Of a stretch of 38,447 bases of DNA, positions 1 through 7,989 are shown piece after piece. Under the pieces are notes generated by a model. That model was not told the DNA's origin. It did no database searches and saw only the letters and a list, made by a program, of their open reading frames with translations. The translations under genes were made by a program, and so were the position numbers. Within the stretch, counting starts at the first letter, position 1; each line of letters begins with the position of its first letter. Source of the stretch: an uncultured Clostridia bacterium (lineage in GTDB: Bacteria > Bacillota > Clostridia > Christensenellales > Aristaeellaceae); the NCBI GenBank assembly GCA_934647165.1, contig CAKUFA010000020.1, positions 1-38,447 on the forward strand, given 5' to 3'.

Positions 1-77
1 CGTCTGTCAAGCAATTTTGCTGGAACTGCACTTCGCTCCTACGGAATGATAAATCTCTCTTTCCGTTGCGGACAATA

Positions 78-305
78 TCAGCCATCGTATCGTCCATCCC
101 TTTCGTTACTGGTGAATTCCATAATATCTCCAATATTCACGTCCAAAGCAGAACAAATCTTATTAAGCACGGACAGTGTAACTTCCTCATCCCGCCGCAG
201 CCGTGTCATGGTATTAGGTGCAATGCCTGCCGCTTTGCGCAGATCAGCCTTGCTCATCTTTTTATCAACGAGCAGTTTCCAGAGTTTATTATACGAAATA
301 GCCAT
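78..305 (-). CDS. Small XRE/Cro-type helix-turn-helix regulator
   Basis: A 75-residue protein made almost entirely of one lambda-repressor-like HTH. The segment around KADLRKAAGIAPNTMTRLRR (about residues 19-38) is the scanning and recognition helix pair, and it is followed by VTLSVLNKICSALDVNIGDI, the usual closing helices. It belongs to the stand-alone YozG/YvaO-like XRE proteins. It has no effector or protease domain, so it probably acts as a DNA-binding dimer. The frame is open further upstream, but the start at MAISYNKLW was chosen because a TATAAT promoter lies only about 35 bp before it and a GGAG lies 11 bp before it. Two palindromes with TTCGC half-sites sit in and next to the promoter, which suggests autorepression. 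Its target genes are unknown. The gene downstream is outside the window. Confidence 0.85.
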   Translation of the reverse strand: MAISYNKLWKLLVDKKMSKADLRKAAGIAPNTMTRLRRDEEVTLSVLNKICSALDVNIGDIMEFTSNERDGRYDG

Positions 306-339
306 TTCCGTTCGATCTCCGGCTACAAATAATGTTCTT

Positions 340-368
340 ATTATACATCTTTCGCGAACACAAGGCAA
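340..368 (-). promoter_or_regulatory. Sigma-A promoter of the XRE gene
   Basis: On the minus strand TTGCCT (363-368) and TATAAT (340-345) are separated by exactly 17 bp. The predicted RNA start lies about 28 bp upstream of the ATG. The 8-bp palindrome TTCGCGAA (351-358) lies in the spacer. Confidence 0.75.
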
Positions 369-398
369 GAGAGCTTCGCATTACGTTGCGAAACTCTC
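369..398. promoter_or_regulatory. Imperfect inverted repeat next to XRE promoter
   Basis: GAGAG-C-TTCGCA (369-380) and TGCGAA-A-CTCTC (387-398) form an inverted repeat with one mismatch and a 6-bp centre. It abuts the -35 box of the XRE gene. Its inner half-site shares TTCG(C) with the palindrome inside the promoter, as expected of a repressor operator. Binding is inferred. Confidence 0.45.
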
Positions 399-501
399 TA
401 ATTTCAAAAACAGCTTGCATGAAAGACTCTCACGCTCAGAGCGTTCGTATACTTTGGCAGCACTTTTGCTTCTCGATTTCCGCTCAAAGTCTAACTAATA
501 A

Positions 502-675
502 GAAATCAATCAAGATACAAGAGAATCAATCTATCAATCCAATCAATACACAAATGGATGGATTGATGGATGCCCAGATTGCGGGGGAAAACTAATCGAG
601 AGACAAGGTAGATATGGTTTATTCTGGGGTTGCAGTAATGATCCTCGTTATAGATTTACCGCTTCTGCAAAGTAG
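502..675 (+). pseudogene. Remnant of a topoisomerase-type C4 zinc-ribbon protein
   Basis: The frame from 571 to the TAG at 673-675 encodes a 34-residue segment that starts CPDCGGKLIERQGRYGLFWG and continues CSNDPRYRFT. This is the signature of the zf-C4_Topoisom zinc ribbon (CPxCGG-GRYGxFxGCSxxPxC), normally found at the C-terminus of topoisomerase I or of NERD/restriction-like proteins. The fourth zinc ligand is Tyr rather than Cys. The open frame begins only at 502, after a stop, and has no ATG, GTG or TTG at a usable position; the upstream part is low-complexity CAAT/ATCA sequence. It therefore looks like the decayed 3' end of a lost gene. A short functional protein from an unusual start codon is less likely. 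Confidence 0.6.
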
Positions 676-913
676 GAGAAAATGGCATCAAACTACTTGA
701 TTTTACTGGTTGCCAATTTGTTGATTTAAAGACGCTTTGACCAAGTTTTATTTCGAGCATTATCACAAAGGGAAAAAAGAGGGTTACACCCCTGTGTACA
801 TACTTCCGCGTCAATCATCGGATCTGGTTTCATCTGCTGCACCAAACCCAAGGATTCGGCTCCAATGACGGGGTCGAAGCTTTTTTGTTCATTTTTTGTT
901 CAATAGCATACTA
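676..913. other. Intergenic region without a recognisable gene
   Basis: AT-rich sequence between the zinc-ribbon remnant and the marR promoter. Short open stretches exist on both strands, but none has a start codon with a ribosome binding site or a recognisable domain. It may be decayed sequence belonging to the same lost gene. Confidence 0.5.
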
Positions 914-942
914 TTGACAGCATGCGTATTTTATAGTAAGAT
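914..942 (+). promoter_or_regulatory. Sigma-A promoter of the marR-ABC exporter operon
   Basis: TTGACA (914-919), a 17-bp spacer and TAAGAT (937-942). An inverted repeat, TACTAT (909-914) and ATAGTA (933-938), brackets the promoter and overlaps both boxes. This is a likely site for autorepression by the MarR protein encoded next. Confidence 0.75.
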
Positions 943-968
943 AACCACGATTTTTGAAGGAGGCTGCA

Positions 969-1403
969 ATGTGTGAAAAAATGGAAGTCCGACCGTATGG
1001 CCGGTTGATCAAACAGATTAATGAAATTTTGGCTTGCCGGGCAAACAACGGCTTGCAGGCGCAGGGATTAACGTTTTCACAGCTGCATGTGCTCATTGCC
1101 CTGAAGCATGCAGAGGAGGAAACCCTGTCGCTTAAGGAGCTGGAGGGCATTTTTCACATGGCGCAGTCCACCATTGCCGGGTTGGCCGCACGGCTGGAGA
1201 AGAAGGGTTTTGTGGCCAACGTTGGTGCGCAGGAAGACCGGCGTGTCAAGCGCATCCGGCTGACGCAGAGCGGGCGCGAGGTGCTTGCCAAGTCCCGCGA
1301 AAATGCTATCGCTACCGACAAGCTGATAACCGGCGCGTTGACTGAGCGTGAGCAGGAAGAACTGTATCGGCTTTTGTGCCTGGTGTACGACGCTGTGAAG
1401 TAA
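969..1403 (+). CDS. MarR-family transcriptional regulator
   Basis: A 144-residue winged-helix repressor of the MarR family. LSLKELEGIFHMAQSTIAGLAARLEKKGFV holds the HTH (about residues 53-82), and the wing region VGAQEDRRVKRIRLT carries the characteristic DxRxxxxxLT pattern. The flanking helices form the dimer interface. The ATG at 969 was chosen because AAGGAGG (957-963) lies 5 bp before it; an in-frame TTG at 954 lies upstream of that site and is unlikely. It is the first gene of an operon with two ABC exporter subunits, a common arrangement in Bacillota in which the MarR protein represses a multidrug pump and is released by a ligand. The ligand cannot be told from sequence. Confidence 0.92.
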   Translation: MCEKMEVRPYGRLIKQINEILACRANNGLQAQGLTFSQLHVLIALKHAEEETLSLKELEGIFHMAQSTIAGLAARLEKKGFVANVGAQEDRRVKRIRLTQSGREVLAKSRENAIATDKLITGALTEREQEELYRLLCLVYDAVK

Positions 1404-1485
1404 AGGTTTGCCGTGCAGGTGGAAGCCAGCTGGTTCCTCTGGAAGTGGGATGTGCTGCTTCCGGTTTCATGAAAGGAGTTTGCCA

Positions 1486-3261
1486 ATGATTAAAACCCTC
1501 TTTGGGCAGGTGAAGCAATACAAAAAAGCCACCCTGCTCACCCCTTTGTGCGCTGCGCTGGAGGTGCTCATGGAGGTGCTGATCCCCTTTGTGACGGCGG
1601 AGCTGATCGACAAGGGCATTCAGGCCGGGAATATGAGCGAAATTTGGCACTATGGCCTGATGATGCTGGGCTTGGCCATGCTAAGCCTGCTCTTCGGCGT
1701 GCTGGCTGCTAAATTTGCCTCCACGGCGTCCTCCGGCTTTGCGGCTAATTTGCGCAACGCCATGTATGAGAATATCCAGACCTTTTCGTTTTCCAACATT
1801 GACAAGTTTTCTACCGCCGGTCTTGTGACGCGTATGACCACCGATGTGACCAACGTGCAGAACGCCTTCCAGATGATTTTGCGCATTGCTGTGCGCGCAC
1901 CGCTGACGATGATTTTGTCCATGGTGATGTGCTTTGTGATCAATGGCGAATTATCACTGGTATTTCTGGCGGCGGTGGCGGTGCTGTCGCTGGGGCTGGC
2001 GCTGATTGTCCGCAAGGCCATGACGCTCTTCAGCGATGTGTTCCATAAATATGACGAGCTCAATGCCAGCGTGCAGGAGAATGTTTCCGCCATCCGCGTG
2101 GTGAAGGCGTTTGTGCGTGAGGATTATGAAAAAAAGAAGTTCGGCAAGGCGGCGGAAGGCGTGTATCGTCTGTTTGTGAAGGCGGAAAGCTGGATCGCCT
2201 TCAACGGCCCGCTGATGATGCTGGTTGTCTACGGCTGCATCATTGCCCTGAGCTGGCTGGGAGCCAAAATGGTGGTGGGCGGTACGCTGACCACGGGCGA
2301 ATTGACAAGCCTTTTCAGCTATGTGATGAGCGTGCTGATGTCGCTAATGATGCTGTCCATGATTTTTGTGATGTTGACCATGAGTATGGCAAGCGGCCGC
2401 CGCATTGTGGAAGTGCTGGATGAAAAAGCCGACCTGACCAACCCTGACAAGCCTCTTGAGACCATTCCCAATGGACAGATCGACTTTAACCACGTGTCCT
2501 TTGCTTATAAGCATGGCACGGGAGAGGATACCCTTAAGGATATCGACCTGCACATTCATTCCGGTGAAACGGTTGGCATCATTGGCGGCACAGGCTGTGG
2601 CAAGTCCAGCCTGGTGAACCTCATCAGCCGCTTGTATGACGTGACGGCGGGCTCCGTGCAGGTGGGCGGCCACGATGTGCGGGAATACGATATGGAGGCG
2701 CTGCGCAACCAGGTGGCCGTGGTGCTGCAAAAGAACGTGCTTTTCTCCGGCACAATCCTGGAAAACCTGCGTTGGGGCAAACAGGACGCTACGCTGGAGG
2801 AGTGCCGAGAAGCGTGCGCCCAGGCTTGCGCGGATGAATTTATTGATCGTATGCCGGAGGGGTATAATACCTTTATCGAGCAAGGGGGTACCAATGTATC
2901 CGGCGGCCAGAAGCAGCGGCTGTGCATTGCCCGTGCGCTGCTGAAGAAGCCCCGCGTGCTGATCCTGGACGATTCCACCTCCGCAGTGGATACGGCCACC
3001 GATGCGAAAATCCGCCGTGCCTTTGCCCAGAAGATTCCCGGTACCACAAAGCTGATTATTGCCCAGCGCGTGGCAAGTGTGGAAGGTGCCGACCGCATCA
3101 TTGTGATGGATGATGGCCACATCGTGGCGTTTGATACCCACGAGAGCCTGCTGAAGAACTGCGATATTTATCGCGAAATTTATGAAACGCAAACCCAGGG
3201 CGGCGGCGACTTTGACCAGCCGATCCCGGACAACGGAAAGGAGGCGGCTGCACATGAATAA
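1486..3261 (+). CDS. ABC exporter half-transporter, degenerate-site subunit
   Basis: A 591-residue type IV ABC exporter subunit: six membrane helices (about residues 15-310) followed by a nucleotide-binding domain. Walker A is GGTGCGKS (about 367-374), the signature is NVSGGQ (about 470-475) and Walker B is VLILDD (about 491-496). The residue after the Walker B Asp is Asp instead of the catalytic Glu, and the switch His is Gln (IIAQR, about 524-528). These are hallmarks of the degenerate partner in heterodimeric exporters such as TM287/288, BmrCD and LmrCD. It is therefore expected to pair with the next gene and export hydrophobic drugs or lipids. The ATG at 1486 has AAAGGAG 7 bp upstream; the longer frame lacks a ribosome binding site. 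It overlaps the next gene by 8 bp. Confidence 0.95.
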   Translation: MIKTLFGQVKQYKKATLLTPLCAALEVLMEVLIPFVTAELIDKGIQAGNMSEIWHYGLMMLGLAMLSLLFGVLAAKFASTASSGFAANLRNAMYENIQTFSFSNIDKFSTAGLVTRMTTDVTNVQNAFQMILRIAVRAPLTMILSMVMCFVINGELSLVFLAAVAVLSLGLALIVRKAMTLFSDVFHKYDELNASVQENVSAIRVVKAFVREDYEKKKFGKAAEGVYRLFVKAESWIAFNGPLMMLVVYGCIIALSWLGAKMVVGGTLTTGELTSLFSYVMSVLMSLMMLSMIFVMLTMSMASGRRIVEVLDEKADLTNPDKPLETIPNGQIDFNHVSFAYKHGTGEDTLKDIDLHIHSGETVGIIGGTGCGKSSLVNLISRLYDVTAGSVQVGGHDVREYDMEALRNQVAVVLQKNVLFSGTILENLRWGKQDATLEECREACAQACADEFIDRMPEGYNTFIEQGGTNVSGGQKQRLCIARALLKKPRVLILDDSTSAVDTATDAKIRRAFAQKIPGTTKLIIAQRVASVEGADRIIVMDDGHIVAFDTHESLLKNCDIYREIYETQTQGGGDFDQPIPDNGKEAAAHE

Positions 3262-5173
3262 GGGACCTCGCCCCATGGGTCCGCGCGGCGGCATGCGGGG
3301 AATGCCCCGCGGCAGCATGAAGGGACAGGGCAAAATCTTCAAGCGCGTGATGAAAGTGCTGCTGGAGAACTACAAGTGGCCTTTCCTGGCGGTGGTGGTA
3401 TGCATTCTGGCAACGTCTCTGTGTACGCTCCAGGGCACGTTGTTTATGCAAACGCTGATTGACGATTACATTCTGCCGATGATGGGATCAGAGAATCCGG
3501 ACTTCGGCCCGCTGGCTGCGGCACTTCTGCGGCTGGCAGGCATTCTGGGGCTCGGCATTCTGTGCTCCTACGGCTACAACCGCATCATGGTCAACGTTGG
3601 CCAGGGAACCATGCTGAAAATGCGTAAACAGCTGTTTTCCAGCATGGAGGGGCTGCCGATCAAGTATTTTGATACACATGCCCATGGCGATATCATGTCC
3701 GTTTACACCAACGATGTGGACACCATGCGCCAGCTTATCAGCCAGAGTATTCCGCAGCTGATCGATTCTTTCATCACGGTGCTCACTACCTTTGTGAGCA
3801 TGGTGGTGATGAGCTGGCAGCTGACCATTCTATCCGTGCTGATGATTGTATTGACGATGCTGGTGGCTGCCAAGTTGTCCGGCCGGGCAGGCAAACACTT
3901 TGTGGCGCAGCAGCAGAATCTGGGTAAGGTAAACGGCTACATTGAGGAAATGATGGAAGGCCAGAAAGTGGTGAAAGTGTTCTGCCATGAGGAACAGGCC
4001 ATCGACCGCTTCCATGAATTGAACGAAGCGCTTCGCGAAAGTGCGGAGGACGCTAACGGCTTTGCCAACATGATGGGTCCCATCAACAACAACCTTGGGC
4101 ACATCAGCTATGTGCTGTGTTCCGTGCTGGGCGCAGCGCTGAGCCTTGGCACCGGTGCGTTGAGCCTGGGCTCGCTGGTATCCTTCCTCACGCTGAACAA
4201 GAATTTCTCTCGCCCTGTAAGCCAGATCAGCCAGCAAATGAATTCCATTGTGATGGCTATGGCCGGTGCAAACCGCGTGTTTACCATGATGGATGAAAAG
4301 CCTGAAGTGGATGAGGGTTATGTACAGCTGGTGAACGCAGAAGAAAAGGATGGCAAGCTTGTGGAAGCTGACCATCGTACAGGTACATGGGCATGGAAGC
4401 ATCCCCATCAGCAGGATGGCACAGTGACTTACACACGCCTGGAAGGCAGCGTGGTGTTTGAGGATGTGACCTTTGGTTATGTGCCGGAAAAGGTCATTCT
4501 CCACGATATCAGCATGTTTGCCCAGCCCGGGCAGAAGATTGCCTTTGTGGGCGGCACAGGCGCAGGCAAAACCACGATCACGAACCTGATTAACCGCTTC
4601 TACGATATTCAGGAGGGCAAAATTCGCTACGACGGCATCAACGTGGCGAAAATCCGCAAGGCAGATCTGCGCCGCAGCCTTGGCATGGTGTTGCAGGATA
4701 CGCATCTGTTTACCGGCACGGTGATGGACAACATCCGCTATGGCCGGCTGGACGCCACGGATGAAGAATGCATGGAGGCTGCGTGCTTGGCCAATGCGGA
4801 CAGGTTTATCCGCCGCTTGCCGGATGGCTATAACACAGTGCTCACCGGTGATGGGGCGAACCTGAGCCAGGGGCAACGCCAGCTGCTGGCTATTGCCCGA
4901 GCAGCAGTGGCTGACCCGCCCTGCCTGATTTTGGACGAGGCCACCTCCTCCATTGACACGCGCACCGAAACGTTGGTGCAGCGCGGCATGGACGCCCTGA
5001 TGAAGGGGCGCACCACGTTTGTGATTGCGCACCGGTTGTCCACTGTGCGCAATGCGGACTGCATCATGGTGCTGGAGCAGGGACGCATTATTGAGCGCGG
5101 CACGCACGATGATCTGATTGCACAAAAGGGGAAATATTATCAGCTTTATACCGGAAACGCTATTTCGGCATAA
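3254..5173 (+). CDS. ABC exporter half-transporter, canonical subunit
   Basis: A 639-residue partner subunit. An unusual N-terminal tail of about 32 residues, rich in Gly, Pro, Arg and Met (MNKGPRPMGPRGGMRGMPRG...), precedes six membrane helices. The nucleotide-binding domain has Walker A GGTGAGKT (about 433-440), signature NLSQGQ (536-541), Walker B CLILDE with the catalytic Glu (E562) and the switch His (IAHR, H593). It is therefore the catalytically competent half of the heterodimer. LSQGQ in place of LSGGQ is common in this class. A linker of about 50 residues, rich in charged residues and Trp/His (about 355-400), lies between the last helix and the nucleotide-binding domain. The start overlaps the upstream stop (ATGAATAA) and has AAGGAGG upstream, so translation is coupled. 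Confidence 0.95.
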   Translation: MNKGPRPMGPRGGMRGMPRGSMKGQGKIFKRVMKVLLENYKWPFLAVVVCILATSLCTLQGTLFMQTLIDDYILPMMGSENPDFGPLAAALLRLAGILGLGILCSYGYNRIMVNVGQGTMLKMRKQLFSSMEGLPIKYFDTHAHGDIMSVYTNDVDTMRQLISQSIPQLIDSFITVLTTFVSMVVMSWQLTILSVLMIVLTMLVAAKLSGRAGKHFVAQQQNLGKVNGYIEEMMEGQKVVKVFCHEEQAIDRFHELNEALRESAEDANGFANMMGPINNNLGHISYVLCSVLGAALSLGTGALSLGSLVSFLTLNKNFSRPVSQISQQMNSIVMAMAGANRVFTMMDEKPEVDEGYVQLVNAEEKDGKLVEADHRTGTWAWKHPHQQDGTVTYTRLEGSVVFEDVTFGYVPEKVILHDISMFAQPGQKIAFVGGTGAGKTTITNLINRFYDIQEGKIRYDGINVAKIRKADLRRSLGMVLQDTHLFTGTVMDNIRYGRLDATDEECMEAACLANADRFIRRLPDGYNTVLTGDGANLSQGQRQLLAIARAAVADPPCLILDEATSSIDTRTETLVQRGMDALMKGRTTFVIAHRLSTVRNADCIMVLEQGRIIERGTHDDLIAQKGKYYQLYTGNAISA

Positions 5174-5192
5174 ACGGGAAAGCCAGATCGCC

Positions 5193-5237
5193 AAAAAGGA
5201 AAGAGCATCGCTTTCGAAGCGATGCTCTTTCCTTTTT
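5193..5237. terminator. Bidirectional intrinsic terminator
   Basis: A 21-bp stem (5193-5213 with 5217-5237) around the loop TCG, with an A-run on the left and T6 on the right. It lies 20 bp after the exporter operon and 35 bp after the convergent ASCH gene, so it can end both transcripts. Confidence 0.92.
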
Positions 5238-5271
5238 TGGCACGTAGAAATACGGCTGCGCCGTCCATGCA

Positions 5272-5748
5272 TTATTCCTCGTTGTATACCATGGTGAATG
5301 CTTCCACAACCATCAGTTCATCCAGTGAAAACGGGCGTCCGTCACGGATGCTGCGTTGCTGGAGTTGGGTACGCATCCGTTGCTGCCATTGGGCGAGCGA
5401 TGTTTCCCGTCCCTCGCGCAGGGCGAAAGATGCCGGTATGTCCCGAAAGGAAATGAGGTGCGAAGGCTCCATGCGCAGCACGCATCGCTCCTCACCGGCA
5501 CTGTCCAGCAGCACATGATACTCTTCCCCGGCAGGGATCGGCAATCCCTCCGGCCAGGCGGACAAAGGTGTGATGATGGCTGTTCGCCGTTTGTCGAGGA
5601 TTTCCTGCAGCAGGCGATCATTCTCTTCCGGTGTATCCGCCAGCAGGTGCTGGGAAGTGCACCGGGGAGGATCCATCCTGCGCCGCCCGCGAACACAGGC
5701 ATGCACGCCACTGTAAAAATCCACAAAACGTGTGAAGAAAGCGCTCAT
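5272..5748 (-). CDS. ASCH-domain protein at the end of the pyr operon
   Basis: 158 residues. The middle and C-terminal part (VLRMEPSHLISFRDIPASFA, ETSLAQWQQRMRTQLQQR, and the ending SLDELMVVEAFTMVY) matches the ASCH fold of YhfF-like proteins. In that group a pair of strands around LRxxP and a final MPVVxxxFxxVY-like strand are typical. ASCH domains resemble PUA domains and are thought to bind RNA or nucleotides; some are amidohydrolases acting on N4-acetylcytidine. The start overlaps the pyrI stop by 4 bp (ATGA), with GGAG 9 bp upstream, so it is co-translated with the pyrimidine genes. A role in pyrimidine nucleoside metabolism or sensing is inferred from position only. Confidence 0.7.
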   Translation of the reverse strand: MSAFFTRFVDFYSGVHACVRGRRRMDPPRCTSQHLLADTPEENDRLLQEILDKRRTAIITPLSAWPEGLPIPAGEEYHVLLDSAGEERCVLRMEPSHLISFRDIPASFALREGRETSLAQWQQRMRTQLQQRSIRDGRPFSLDELMVVEAFTMVYNEE

Positions 5749-6164
5749 CGCTTACACTCCGCGTCACAGTAAAGGCAGCGATAGGTGCCGTTTTTTTCAT
5801 CCGAAAGGCGGAAAACCTGATCCAGCGCAGGCTCAGCGGTGGTAATGCAGCGGGGGTTGCGGCAGCGAACCACATTCACCAGCTGGCGGGGCAGCGCAAC
5901 ATGCTTTTTTTCGACTACATGGCCGTCCTTGATGATGTTGACGGTGATGCCCGGGTCGAGATAGCCGAGCACATCCAGATCAATGGCAATTTCATCGTCA
6001 ATCTTGATGATGTCCTTGCGAGCCATGGCGTCGCTTTTCACATTGCGGATGATGGCCACGGAGCAATCCAGTTCATCCAGATGCAGATATTTGTAAATAT
6101 CCATGCTGCGGCCTGCACGGATGTGATCCAGCACGATGCCGCGCTTGATGCTGTCAACGTTCAT
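5745..6164 (-). CDS. pyrI: Aspartate carbamoyltransferase regulatory subunit
   Basis: The 139-residue PyrI chain binds CTP/ATP in its N-terminal allosteric domain and docks to PyrB trimers through a C-terminal zinc domain. The N-terminal pattern VDSIKRGIVLDHI (residues 3-15) and the LGYLDPGITVNII segment are typical. The zinc ligands are visible as CRNPRC (about residues 102-107) and CLYC (about 131-134). It is a little shorter than the roughly 150-residue enterobacterial form, mainly at the N-terminus. It starts inside the pyrB stop (ATGA overlap) with GGAGG 7 bp upstream. Feedback control of pyrimidine synthesis at the enzyme level is therefore expected. Confidence 0.96.
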   Translation of the reverse strand: MNVDSIKRGIVLDHIRAGRSMDIYKYLHLDELDCSVAIIRNVKSDAMARKDIIKIDDEIAIDLDVLGYLDPGITVNIIKDGHVVEKKHVALPRQLVNVVRCRNPRCITTAEPALDQVFRLSDEKNGTYRCLYCDAECKR

Positions 6165-7075
6165 TGCATGTCCTCCAGCAGCGTCTTGATGAGTGCCATG
6201 CGCACAAAGCGGCCGTTACGAGCCTGCTTGAAATACACGGCACGGGGATCAGCGTCCACGCGGGTGGAAATTTCATTCACCCGGGGCAGGGGATGCAGGA
6301 TGCGCAGATCCTTCTTGGCGCTTTGCAGCTTTTCCGGGTCAAGGATGTAGGTATCCTTCAGGCGGATGTAGTCGGCCTCATTGAAGAAGCGCTCCTTCTG
6401 CACGCGCGTCATATACAGCACGTCCAGCTCAGGCATAGCTTCTTCCATGGACTCAACTTCGTGGTAGGGGATGCTTTGCTCATCTAATGCGCGCAGGATA
6501 TAATCGGGCACGCGCAATTCCGGCGGGGAAATGAGCACAAACTGCACGCCGGGGTAGCGGCTCATGGCGCCGATGAGGGAGTGGACGGTTCGGCCAAACT
6601 TCAGGTCGCCGCACAGGCCGACAACCATATGATCCAGCCGGCCTTTTTCCCTGCGGATGGTCATCAGGTCAGTCAGGGTTTGGGTGGGGTGGTTATGCCC
6701 GCCGTCACCTGCGTTGATGATGGGCACGCTGCTGCACAGCCCTGCGGCCATGGGCGCGCCTTCCTTGGGATGGCGCATGGCGATGATATCGCAATAGCTG
6801 CTGACAACGCGGATGGTATCGGTGAGCGTTTCACCTTTGGTAGTAGAGGAGGAATCTGCCCCTGCGAATCCAAGCACCTGTCCGCCGAGGGTCAGCATGG
6901 CGGACTCAAAGCTCAGCCTGGTGCGCGTGCTCGGCTCAAAGAAGAGCGTGGCCAGGATGCGGCCGCGCATGCAATCGCCATAGGCTTTGGGATCGGCAAT
7001 CATCTTGTCAGCCAGGTCGAGCACCGCAGTGATTTCATCCACGGAGAAGTCGGTTATATTGATCAAATGGCGCAT
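6161..7075 (-). CDS. pyrB: Aspartate carbamoyltransferase catalytic subunit
   Basis: The 304-residue enzyme joins carbamoyl phosphate and aspartate to N-carbamoyl-aspartate, the committed step of pyrimidine synthesis. The carbamoyl-phosphate loop FFEPSTRTRLSFESA, the aspartate-domain motif HPTQTLTDL and the closing HPLPRVNEI are all present. The ATG at 7075 (MRHLINITDFS) fits the family N-terminus and has AAAGGA 8 bp upstream; the longer open frame upstream is not conserved-looking. It is translationally coupled to pyrI, so a c6r6-type holoenzyme is expected. Confidence 0.97.
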   Translation of the reverse strand: MRHLINITDFSVDEITAVLDLADKMIADPKAYGDCMRGRILATLFFEPSTRTRLSFESAMLTLGGQVLGFAGADSSSTTKGETLTDTIRVVSSYCDIIAMRHPKEGAPMAAGLCSSVPIINAGDGGHNHPTQTLTDLMTIRREKGRLDHMVVGLCGDLKFGRTVHSLIGAMSRYPGVQFVLISPPELRVPDYILRALDEQSIPYHEVESMEEAMPELDVLYMTRVQKERFFNEADYIRLKDTYILDPEKLQSAKKDLRILHPLPRVNEISTRVDADPRAVYFKQARNGRFVRMALIKTLLEDMQ

Positions 7076-7268
7076 GAGAACGATCCTTTCTATGGGGAAT
7101 GGTGGAGTACGGGGCAGCGTTTGCCTGGGCGTGCTCCTTGGCAAGGAGGCTGAGCTCTTTTGCCGTTGGCGAAAATCGCGTGGAGGATATTGGGCGCAGC
7201 CCGGATCCGGCAAGGCGCTGCCCTGCACCTGAAGAGCCTTCAGTCCTTTCGAAACCCATTGGGCGGGC
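7076..7268 (-). other. 193-bp spacer between pyrE and pyrB with small hairpins
   Basis: This is the longest gap in the pyr operon. It holds CTCCTTG-G-CAAGGAG (7134-7148) and an imperfect TTTTCGCC/GGCAAAA pair next to it. No promoter with a good spacer and no convincing small gene was seen. An mRNA processing or stability element is possible. Confidence 0.4.
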
Positions 7269-7904
7269 TTAGGCCTTCACCATCCAGCTTTCATCCGAAG
7301 GATTTGCACGGAACTTTTGCAGCCGTTCCACGTCCGTTTCCTCAATATAGCCTTCTTTTGCGGCAACCTCGCACAGCACGTCAAAGTTACTCAGGCTATG
7401 GTTTTCCACATGGGCGTCCCGCAGGCGATCCAAGCCCTTCTGCATGCCATAGGTGAAAATGGATGCAACGCCGAGCACCTCTGCGCCTGCGTCGCGCAGC
7501 ACCTGCACAACCTCCAGCACGCTGCCGCCGGTGGAAATCAAATCTTCCACCACCACGACCTTCTGACCCTTTTCCAGCTTACCTTCAATCTGGTTGCCGC
7601 GGCCGTGATCTTTTGCACCGCCGCGCACATACCCCATGGGCAGCCCCATCAGGTGGGCGGTGATAGCCGCGTGGGCGATACCGGCGGTGGAGGTGCCCAT
7701 CAGCACTTCTACGTCCGGGTAGAATTTTTCAATGGTTGCCTTCAGCCCTTCTTCCACATCGGTGCGCACCTTGGGATCGGAAAGTGTCAGACGATTATCA
7801 CAATAGATGGGGCTCTTGATGCCGCTGGCCCAGGTGAAGGGCTCATCCGGGCGGAGGAATACGGCGCCGATTTTCAGCAGATCCTTTGCAATCTTCTTTT
7901 TCAT
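7269..7904 (-). CDS. pyrE: Orotate phosphoribosyltransferase
   Basis: A 211-residue type I phosphoribosyltransferase that converts orotate and PRPP to orotidine 5'-phosphate. The PRPP-binding motif VVVVEDLISTGGSV (about residues 115-128) and the orotate-side segment FTWASGIKSPIYCDNR are visible. The flexible loop lysine region is VRGGAKDHGRGNQIEG. AAAGGAG lies 9 bp upstream of the ATG. The gene lies 85 bp after pyrF in the same operon. Confidence 0.96.
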   Translation of the reverse strand: MKKKIAKDLLKIGAVFLRPDEPFTWASGIKSPIYCDNRLTLSDPKVRTDVEEGLKATIEKFYPDVEVLMGTSTAGIAHAAITAHLMGLPMGYVRGGAKDHGRGNQIEGKLEKGQKVVVVEDLISTGGSVLEVVQVLRDAGAEVLGVASIFTYGMQKGLDRLRDAHVENHSLSNFDVLCEVAAKEGYIEETDVERLQKFRANPSDESWMVKA

Positions 7905-7989
7905 GGAAATACGCTCCTTTCAATATTGAGGGAATTGCGGATTGTCATCCATGCGGATGCAGCGGTTCGTGAATTTTCCCGTTGCGTGT

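Noticed and set aside
676..913. Coding fragment downstream of the zinc-ribbon remnant
   Set aside because: Short open stretches occur in several frames, but none has a domain, start codon with ribosome binding site or codon pattern like the neighbours.
7035..7259. Possible small gene in the pyrE-pyrB spacer
   Set aside because: The 74-residue translation has no domain and overlaps the pyrB start; there is no convincing ribosome binding site.
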